Shown here one piece after another: positions 34,907-40,930 of a DNA stretch of 40,930 bases. Position 1 is the stretch's first letter. The number at the start of each line of letters is the position of its first letter. The translations under genes and the position numbers were made by a program. The DNA comes from Lishizhenia sp. (GTDB taxonomy: Bacteria; Bacteroidota; Bacteroidia; Flavobacteriales_D; Crocinitomicaceae). The stretch spans positions 88,542-129,471 of the forward strand of contig SKGS01000031.1 of the NCBI GenBank assembly GCA_007117355.1, written 5' to 3'. The notes under the pieces were generated by a model. It worked only from the letters and a program-made list of their open reading frames with translations, had not been told where the DNA came from and ran no database searches.

Positions 34907-35983
34907 ATGGCAGAATCAGTTATTGATATTCAAGTTAAAAAAACAACATCTTCAAAATTAAACCAAGTTGATTGGGAAAACCTACCATTCGGAAGAGTTT
35001 TTTCCGACCACATGCTTGTGATGGATTATAAAGATGGTAAATGGCATACGCCAGAAGTTTTACCTTTCGGTGATTTACAGTTGCATCCTGCAACATCTGC
35101 CATTCACTATGGTCAAAGTATTTTTGAAGGATTAAAAGCGTACAGAAACGAAAACGGTGAAGTAGTTATTTTTCGTCCAGATATGAACGCCAAACGATTC
35201 CGTGCTTCTTGTCAAAGAATGTGTATGGCGGATGTTCCTGAGGAATTGTTTTTACAATGCGTTCAAAAGATTGTAGCTATTGATAAAGAATGGATTCCTA
35301 AGAAAAAAGGCTATTCATTGTACATACGACCATTTCTTTTCGCAACAGACGATTATATTGGTATAAAACCTTCTGATTCTTATAAGTTCATGATTTTTAC
35401 TTGTCCGGTAGGGGCTTATTACTCAGAGCCACTTAGTGTGAAAATTGAAGAAAAGTTTACAAGAGCTGTCGAAGGTGGAGTTGGTCGAGCAAAAACAGCT
35501 GGAAATTATGCAGCTTCTCTTTATCCAGCTAAACTTGGAAAAGAGGAAGGATTTCACCAATTGGTTTGGACAGACGCAAAAGAACATAAATATATTGAGG
35601 AATCAGGCACAATGAATATCATGTTTGTTATTGATGGTAAATTGATTACTCCTTCTGAAACATCTGATACTATTCTGCCAGGAATTACAAAACGAAGTGT
35701 TGTTGAGCTAGCCCAATCTTGGGGAATGACAGTTGAAGAACGAAAAGTTACGGTCGAAGAAATCATTGATTCTGCTAAATCGGGTAAACTTTCTGAAGCA
35801 TTCGGTGCGGGAACAGCTGCGACTATTGCACCGATAAATAGCATTGGCTTCAGAGGAGAAATGTATAATTTACCTTCAGTTGAAACACGCGAATTTTCCA
35901 ATAAAGTTCATGCTCATCTTGATGCAATTAAAGCTGGAACAGTAGAAGACGAATTTAATTGGATAACTAAAGTTTCCCTTTAA
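34907..35983 (+). CDS. ilvE: Branched-chain amino acid aminotransferase
   Basis: A 358-residue class IV PLP transaminase interconverting leucine, isoleucine and valine with their 2-oxo acids, using glutamate/2-oxoglutarate. The PLP lysine is K196 (RAKTAGNYAASL). YGQSIFEGLKAYR and the GTMNIMFV and GTAATIAPI segments belong to the longer, eukaryote-like BCAT group also found in Bacteroidota. Length fits. It precedes a rhodanese gene by 24 nt and may head the following group. Confidence 0.93.
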   Translation: MAESVIDIQVKKTTSSKLNQVDWENLPFGRVFSDHMLVMDYKDGKWHTPEVLPFGDLQLHPATSAIHYGQSIFEGLKAYRNENGEVVIFRPDMNAKRFRASCQRMCMADVPEELFLQCVQKIVAIDKEWIPKKKGYSLYIRPFLFATDDYIGIKPSDSYKFMIFTCPVGAYYSEPLSVKIEEKFTRAVEGGVGRAKTAGNYAASLYPAKLGKEEGFHQLVWTDAKEHKYIEESGTMNIMFVIDGKLITPSETSDTILPGITKRSVVELAQSWGMTVEERKVTVEEIIDSAKSGKLSEAFGAGTAATIAPINSIGFRGEMYNLPSVETREFSNKVHAHLDAIKAGTVEDEFNWITKVSL

Positions 35984-36007
35984 CTGCTTATCGTTAATCT
36001 ATTGTAA

Positions 36008-36328
36008 ATGAAATTAGTTTTGATTCAACAATTTGTAGAAGAGAGAAATAGAAACGCTAATATTCAATTGTTGGATGTAAGAGAGAATTATGAACATGCC
36101 ATTTGTTCGATAGGTGCAATTCATATTCCGATGCATGAAATTTACAATAGACAAAAAGAATTATCTCCAACTAAAAAGACCTTTGTATTTTGTAAATCAG
36201 GAAGAAGGGCAGAAGCGGTTGCAAATTTACTTTCTACTGAATTTGGTTTTAAAGAAGTTTTTGCGGTTATCGGCGGTATTCAAGCTTATGCCGAGCAGGT
36301 GGATAAGTCACTCGAATTATACGATTAA
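36008..36328 (+). CDS. Single-domain rhodanese-like protein
   Basis: A 106-residue cytoplasmic rhodanese domain. The N-terminal strand-turn LLDVRENYEH (21-30), the HIPMHEI segment and the active-site loop CKSGRRA with Cys62 are complete, so it can probably carry a persulfide sulfur. Such small proteins donate sulfur in thiolation or cyanide-detoxifying reactions; the specific acceptor is unknown. It lies 24 nt after the aminotransferase and 27 nt before DUF368, so co-transcription is plausible. Confidence 0.9.
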   Translation: MKLVLIQQFVEERNRNANIQLLDVRENYEHAICSIGAIHIPMHEIYNRQKELSPTKKTFVFCKSGRRAEAVANLLSTEFGFKEVFAVIGGIQAYAEQVDKSLELYD

Positions 36329-36355
36329 ATTTTTGTTCTTTAAATACGAAACATC

Positions 36356-37285
36356 ATGGAAAAACGTACTCCTCTTCAATGGTTAATGATTACCTTAAAA
36401 GGAATGGGAATGGGAGCTGCTGATGTTGTTCCTGGCGTTTCTGGTGGAACAATCGCTTTTATCACAGGTATTTACGAAGAACTAATTTCTAGTTTAAGTG
36501 CAATTAATTTTTCTGCCTTAAAAGTTTTGAAATCGGATGGAATTACTGCTGCTTGGAAACATATTAACGGTAATTTTTTTGTAGCGCTATTTTTAGGAAT
36601 AGCAATTAGTATAGTTTCTTTGGCCAAAATTGTTACTTTTTTACTTGCTACTTATCCTGTTTTAGTTTGGTCATTCTTCTTTGGTTTAGTCATAGCTAGT
36701 GCAGTTTTGGTTTTAAAAACGGTTAAAAGTTGGAATGTGGCAACGGTGTTAGCCATTCTCATTGGAATAACAATAGCAGCTTGGATTTCTTTGCAACAAA
36801 CAACAGCATCAGGCGATTCACTTGCCTATATTTTTCTTAGTGGCGCCATAGCCATTTGTGCCATGATTTTGCCGGGTATATCAGGAGCTTTTATTTTGGT
36901 TTTATTAGGGAGTTATTCCGTTGTTTTAACTGGGTTAAAGGAGTTTGATGTTCCTCTTATTGTTGTCTTTGCTTTGGGTTGCGTTACAGGGCTTATAACT
37001 TTCAGTAAGGTACTTAAATACCTTTTTGAGCATTATAAAAATGTTGTTTTAGCCTTGCTCTCTGGTTTTTTAATTGGTTCCTTGGTAAAAATTTGGCCTT
37101 GGAAAAATCCTGTTGGTACAGAGCCAATTATAGTGCATTCTGACGGACGAGAAGAGTTTATGATGCAGAATGTTGCTCCAAATAACTTTTATGAGGAGCC
37201 ACAATTGTTTTTGGCGCTTGCATTGGCTTTCTCAGGATTTATAATAATCGTTGCGCTATCAAAGTTTGCTCCAAAGGATAACTAA
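36356..37285 (+). CDS. DUF368 family polyprenyl-phosphate transporter
   Basis: A 309-residue membrane protein with about eight to nine helices and two inverted family motifs: GMGMGAADVVPGVSGGTIAF near the N-terminus and ICAMILPGISGAFILVLLGS near residue 170. DUF368 proteins (PopT) have been reported to return undecaprenyl phosphate across the inner membrane for reuse in peptidoglycan and polysaccharide synthesis. Only one copy is present here. Its stop codon abuts the aroE ATG (TAAATG), an arrangement I recall as conserved in Flavobacteriia. Confidence 0.9.
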   Translation: MEKRTPLQWLMITLKGMGMGAADVVPGVSGGTIAFITGIYEELISSLSAINFSALKVLKSDGITAAWKHINGNFFVALFLGIAISIVSLAKIVTFLLATYPVLVWSFFFGLVIASAVLVLKTVKSWNVATVLAILIGITIAAWISLQQTTASGDSLAYIFLSGAIAICAMILPGISGAFILVLLGSYSVVLTGLKEFDVPLIVVFALGCVTGLITFSKVLKYLFEHYKNVVLALLSGFLIGSLVKIWPWKNPVGTEPIIVHSDGREEFMMQNVAPNNFYEEPQLFLALALAFSGFIIIVALSKFAPKDN

Positions 37286-38032
37286 ATGTCAAGTCATTCA
37301 AAAGATAGATATGGATTAGTGGGGAAATCATTGTCTCATTCCTTTTCGAAAGCCTTTTTTGAGAAAATGTTTCAATCGGAGGCAATAAATGCACAATACG
37401 ATAATTTCGAATTTTTAGATGCTAATACTATTCGTTCGGAATTAGCTAAAGTTGAAAACCTAAAGGGTTTCAATGTTACAATACCTTATAAAACAGCAAT
37501 TATTTCACAACTTGATGGAATAGATGAAGTAGCCCAGCAAATAGGCGCAGTAAATACAGTTAAAATCACAGAAAACAAATGGATTGGATACAATACCGAC
37601 GCTTTTGGTTTTCATCAAATGATTAAACCTTTTTTGCGAAATGTACATGAAAGGGCTTTGATATTAGGTACAGGTGGCGCGTCCAAAGCAGTTTCTTATG
37701 TATTAAATCAACTTGGAATAGACGTTTGTTATTTGACGAGGAAACCATCTACAAAAAACCAGTTTTCCTACAACACTGCTAACGAACAAATGATGAATGC
37801 CTTTAAATTAATTGTAAATACCACACCAATTGGCATGTATCCACAAATAAATGAAATGCCTTCAATACCAACGAAGCATTTAGGTAAAGACCATCTAGTT
37901 ATTGATTTGATTTACAATCCCGAGCAAACAAAATTGCTAGAAGCTGCTGCTAATCAAGGAGCAGATGTGTTAAACGGGTTTTCTATGCTAAAACATCAAG
38001 CACTTAAAGCTTGGGAGATTTGGAATTCTTAG
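37286..38032 (+). CDS. aroE: Shikimate dehydrogenase
   Basis: A 248-residue NADPH-dependent enzyme that reduces 3-dehydroshikimate in aromatic amino acid synthesis. Shikimate-binding residues appear as SHS (17-19), the catalytic K69 (NVTIPYK) and D105 (GYNTD). The cofactor loop is GTGGAS (128-133), and NTTPIGMYP and GFSMLKHQA complete the pattern. It is slightly short, as in other Bacteroidota AroE proteins. It directly follows DUF368 with no gap, so both are translated from one mRNA. Confidence 0.95.
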   Translation: MSSHSKDRYGLVGKSLSHSFSKAFFEKMFQSEAINAQYDNFEFLDANTIRSELAKVENLKGFNVTIPYKTAIISQLDGIDEVAQQIGAVNTVKITENKWIGYNTDAFGFHQMIKPFLRNVHERALILGTGGASKAVSYVLNQLGIDVCYLTRKPSTKNQFSYNTANEQMMNAFKLIVNTTPIGMYPQINEMPSIPTKHLGKDHLVIDLIYNPEQTKLLEAAANQGADVLNGFSMLKHQALKAWEIWNS

Positions 38033-38124
38033 AACGAAGTTAAGTTTATACTGGCATATCCTTTTTTAAAGTCCGCTATTTAAACATAATTCATTAGTTT
38101 TACCATCAAAACAAACTACGAAGT

Positions 38125-40278
38125 ATGAATAAAAATATTTTAGGTGCTTTGGCTTTGTCAGCACTCATTTTTAGTTGTCAAGAAAAAGAAGAAGAATCAG
38201 AATCAATGAAAGGGTGGACTTATCCTGAAACGGCAAAAGTAGATGCAGCAGATACACTTTTTGGTCGTGTTATTCCCGATCCGTTTCGCTGGTTGGAAGA
38301 TGACAGAAGCAAGGAAACAGCGGCTTGGGTGAAAGCTCAAAATGAAGTGACTTTTGGCTATTTAAACCAAATTCCTTATCGAGAACAACTGAAAGACAGA
38401 CTTTCTGAATTATGGAATTATGAAAAACTTTCAGCGCCAACTAAGAAAGGGGATTTCACATATTATTACAAAAATGATGGTTTGCAAAACCAATATGTTG
38501 TCTATAGAAAAGATGAAAACGACAACGAAGAAGTGTTTTTGGATCCTAATACATTCTCGGAAGACGGAACCACTTCTTTAGGTGATTTATCCTTTACTGA
38601 AGATGGAACGCTAGCTGCTTATGCTATTTCTGAAGGTGGAAGCGATTGGAGAAAAGTAATTATCATGAATGCCATTTCTAAGGAAATTATCGAAGACACA
38701 TTAGTGGATATTAAATTCTCTGGCTTATCTTGGAAAGGAAATGAAGGTTTTTTCTACAGTAGCTACGATAAACCAGAAGGTAGTGAACTTTCTGCAAAAA
38801 CAGATCAACATAAACTGTATTTTCATAAACTTGGAACTCCTCAAAGTGAGGATGCTGTGATTTATGGAGCTACTCCAGCACAAAAAAGAAGGTATGTTGG
38901 AGGAAACGTTTCTAAAGATGGAAATTTCTTATTTATTTCAGGTTCAATCTCTACCTCTGGAAATGAATTAAGCGTGGTAGATTTAACCATAGTTTCAGAT
39001 TATAGTAACATAGCACAACACATCAAGCCGATGGCAGTTGGTTTTGAACAAGATGCTTATGTAGTAACAACAAAAGGAAACGATTTTTATATTGCTACCA
39101 ACTTAAATGCACCAAATAAGCGATTAGTTAAAGCAACAATTTCGAAACCATCCATGAAAGACTGGGTGGACGTTATTCCTGAGACAGAGCATGTACTTTC
39201 GATTTCAAAAGGTGGTGGATTCTTTTTTGCTCAATATATGGTGGATGCCTTGTCACAAGTGAAACAATTTGATTATTCTGGAAAATTAATTCGAGAAATT
39301 GAACTACCAGGTCTTGGTACAGCAAGCGGATTTAGTGCAAAAGAAGAGGATGAAGTAGTATATTATTCGTTTACGAATTACGTTATCCCTTCGAATATTT
39401 ACGCATTGAATCCTGAAACAGGAACATCTGAATTATATTGGCAACCTTCCATTAATTACAATCCGGAAGATTATGTTTCTGAGCAAGTGTTTTATACTTC
39501 AAAAGACGGAACAAAAATCCCTATGCTAATTACTCACAAAAAAGGATTGGAATTGAATGGAAAAAATCCAACGATGCTTTATGGTTACGGAGGATTTAAT
39601 GTAAGTTTAACACCATCTTTTTCTGTTGCGAATGTAGTTTGGATGGAGCAAGGAGGTGTTTATGCTGTTCCTAACCTTAGAGGTGGAGGAGAATATGGAA
39701 AAAAATGGCACAATGCAGGTACAAAAATGCAAAAACAAAATGTGTTTGATGATTTTATCAGTGCAGCAAATTACTTAATTGAAAACAATTACACGTCCTC
39801 TGATTTTCTTGCCATTCGCGGAGGTTCAAACGGAGGTTTGTTAGTAGGTGCATGTATGACGCAAGAGCCTGATTTATTTCAAGTTGCCTTGCCAGCAGTT
39901 GGTGTTTTAGACATGATTCGTTACCATACATTTACCGCAGGAGCAGGATGGGCTTATGACTATGGAACAGCAGAAGATTCAGAAGAAATGTTGGATTATT
40001 TATTAGGTTATTCTCCAGTACACAATGTGAAAGACGGAGTGGCATATCCTGCAACTTTAATTACAACTGGCGACCACGACGATAGGGTAGTACCTGCACA
40101 TTCGTTTAAGTTTGCAGCGCATTTACAAGAAAAACATGCAGGCGAAAGTCCCGTTATGATTAGAATTGAAGTGAACGCAGGTCATGGCGCAGGAACGCCA
40201 ATTAGCAAGACAATTGAACAATTTGCTGATATTTTTGGTTTTACTTTATTTAATATGGGAATAACTAAATTGAATTAA
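38125..40278 (+). CDS. Prolyl oligopeptidase family (S9A) lipoprotein
   Basis: A 717-residue protease cutting short proline-containing peptides. The N-terminus is a lipoprotein signal with the lipobox IFSC and Cys18, so the enzyme is anchored in the envelope. A beta-propeller (about 90-430) precedes the alpha/beta-hydrolase domain. The triad is S568 (RGGSNGG), D652 (GDHDDRV) and H687 (NAGHGAG), with spacing close to porcine prolyl oligopeptidase. The leader PDPFRWLEDDRS is typical. The DUF2911 gene follows 2 nt after its stop. Confidence 0.95.
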   Translation: MNKNILGALALSALIFSCQEKEEESESMKGWTYPETAKVDAADTLFGRVIPDPFRWLEDDRSKETAAWVKAQNEVTFGYLNQIPYREQLKDRLSELWNYEKLSAPTKKGDFTYYYKNDGLQNQYVVYRKDENDNEEVFLDPNTFSEDGTTSLGDLSFTEDGTLAAYAISEGGSDWRKVIIMNAISKEIIEDTLVDIKFSGLSWKGNEGFFYSSYDKPEGSELSAKTDQHKLYFHKLGTPQSEDAVIYGATPAQKRRYVGGNVSKDGNFLFISGSISTSGNELSVVDLTIVSDYSNIAQHIKPMAVGFEQDAYVVTTKGNDFYIATNLNAPNKRLVKATISKPSMKDWVDVIPETEHVLSISKGGGFFFAQYMVDALSQVKQFDYSGKLIREIELPGLGTASGFSAKEEDEVVYYSFTNYVIPSNIYALNPETGTSELYWQPSINYNPEDYVSEQVFYTSKDGTKIPMLITHKKGLELNGKNPTMLYGYGGFNVSLTPSFSVANVVWMEQGGVYAVPNLRGGGEYGKKWHNAGTKMQKQNVFDDFISAANYLIENNYTSSDFLAIRGGSNGGLLVGACMTQEPDLFQVALPAVGVLDMIRYHTFTAGAGWAYDYGTAEDSEEMLDYLLGYSPVHNVKDGVAYPATLITTGDHDDRVVPAHSFKFAAHLQEKHAGESPVMIRIEVNAGHGAGTPISKTIEQFADIFGFTLFNMGITKLN

Positions 40279-40280
40279 TC

Positions 40281-40930
40281 ATGAAGAAAATTTTTAGTGT
40301 TTTAGTTGCAGTAATTGCGTATTGCAGCTTTTCAGTAGCTCAGGTTCAAACTCCTGATTTAAGTCCACGAAGTAAAGTAGAGCAAAAAGTGGGATTAACG
40401 AACTTTGTTCTAGATTATGCGCGTCCATCTGTAAGGGATAGAAAAATTATGGGGGAGATGGTGCCTTTTGGTGAAAAGTGGCGAACAGGAGCAAATAAAA
40501 ATTCCACGATTAGTTTTGATGCAACTGTAGTTTTTGGAGGCAAAAAAGTAGAAGCTGGTGAATATGCTATTTTCGCAAAAGTAGAAGAAAAACAATGGAC
40601 TATCTACATATATAATTCAACTCAAAATTGGGGTGTGCCAAGAGAGTGGGATGAAAAATTAGTTGTAGCTGCTGTAAAAGCGCCAGTGAATTCATTGAAT
40701 CAGTTACAGGAGACATTTTCTATTCGTTTTGAAAACATACAAACCGATAAATTTGACTTGGTGTTTTCTTGGGAAAAAACCACCGTTTCGGTACCTGTTG
40801 AACTAATGACAAAAGATCAAGCTTTAGCTTCCATAGAAAAAGTAATGGCCGGTCCATCCGATAGGGATTATTATTTGGCAGCAGCCTTCTATCACGACCA
40901 GAAAATGGAATTAGAATTGGCACTTGAATA
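40281..40930 (+). CDS. DUF2911 domain protein, N-terminal part
   Basis: The gene runs off the right edge after 216 codons. It starts with a signal peptide (MKKIFSVLVAVIAYCSFSVAQ), followed by the DUF2911 domain: LSPRSKVEQKVGLTNFVLDYARPSVRDRKI, then PFGEKWRTGANKNSTISF and GKKVEAGEYAIFA. The family is widespread in Bacteroidota and of unknown function; it is secreted or periplasmic. Only 2 nt separate it from the prolyl oligopeptidase gene, so the two form an operon of envelope proteins. The C-terminal part, often TPR-like, is only just beginning at the edge. Confidence 0.92.
   Translation, partial: MKKIFSVLVAVIAYCSFSVAQVQTPDLSPRSKVEQKVGLTNFVLDYARPSVRDRKIMGEMVPFGEKWRTGANKNSTISFDATVVFGGKKVEAGEYAIFAKVEEKQWTIYIYNSTQNWGVPREWDEKLVVAAVKAPVNSLNQLQETFSIRFENIQTDKFDLVFSWEKTTVSVPVELMTKDQALASIEKVMAGPSDRDYYLAAAFYHDQKMELELALE

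Noticed and set aside
1-40930. tRNA, rRNA or insertion-sequence genes
   Set aside because: All spacers were read for cloverleaf-like ends, CCA-type termini, transposase motifs and terminal repeats. None was convincing by eye; a tRNAscan or IS search could still find a weak one.

Overview
The window reads as chromosomal DNA from a Bacteroidota bacterium, most likely of the order Flavobacteriales. Four things point there. The DNA is AT-rich (about one third G+C by eye). Purine-rich ribosome sites are scarce. The Bacteroidota -7 promoter box TAnnTTTG recurs 15-50 nt before start codons. The gene content is typical: an M23 peptidase divergent from alaS, a DUF368 gene directly before aroE, DUF2911, a YbiT-type ABC-F protein, and an Lrp regulator beside a Cys/Met PLP enzyme. 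The exact genus cannot be told from this sequence.

Layout. 1-7.0 kb: the tail of an SbcC-like ATPase, an M23 peptidase divergent from alaS, a family-4-type glycosyltransferase, and an ABC-F ATPase closed by a clear terminator. 7.1-11.5 kb: a minus-strand lipoprotein/class IV aminotransferase/rhomboid group, then a BrkB-type membrane protein, an ABC ATPase without permease and an unknown protein, all with overlapping ends. 11.5-15.8 kb: a repeat-rich spacer, rimO, a RhlE-type helicase and an FAD oxidoreductase. 15.9-18.9 kb: a tight three-gene unit of VWA protein, ChlI-like AAA+ ATPase and a small unknown protein. 18.9-23.2 kb: two small membrane proteins, a secreted VWA protein, dusB and kdsB. 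23.2-27.0 kb: an ABC permease/ATPase pair and an Lrp regulator divergent from a PLP enzyme. 27.5-29.4 kb: argS. 29.6-31.7 kb: a compact block with an AAA ATPase and a TOPRIM-like partner. 31.7-34.7 kb: two small unknown genes and a NhaC-type antiporter. 34.9-40.9 kb: ilvE-type aminotransferase, rhodanese, DUF368, aroE, a prolyl oligopeptidase lipoprotein and the start of a DUF2911 protein.

Most of this is housekeeping sequence. The accessory part is at 29.6-31.7 kb. There an ATPase with an ABC-like core overlaps by 4 nt a protein carrying an acidic TOPRIM-like pattern, which resembles two-gene phage-defence modules. The block's two edges are complementary to each other (10 of 10 bases, 12 of 13 when extended). 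Its downstream edge carries a long imperfect hairpin with extra unpaired bases, flanked by AAC and GTT. That is the layout of an integron gene cassette ending in an attC site. I infer, without having proved it, that this is a defence module carried on a cassette-like element in a genome segment where no integrase is visible.
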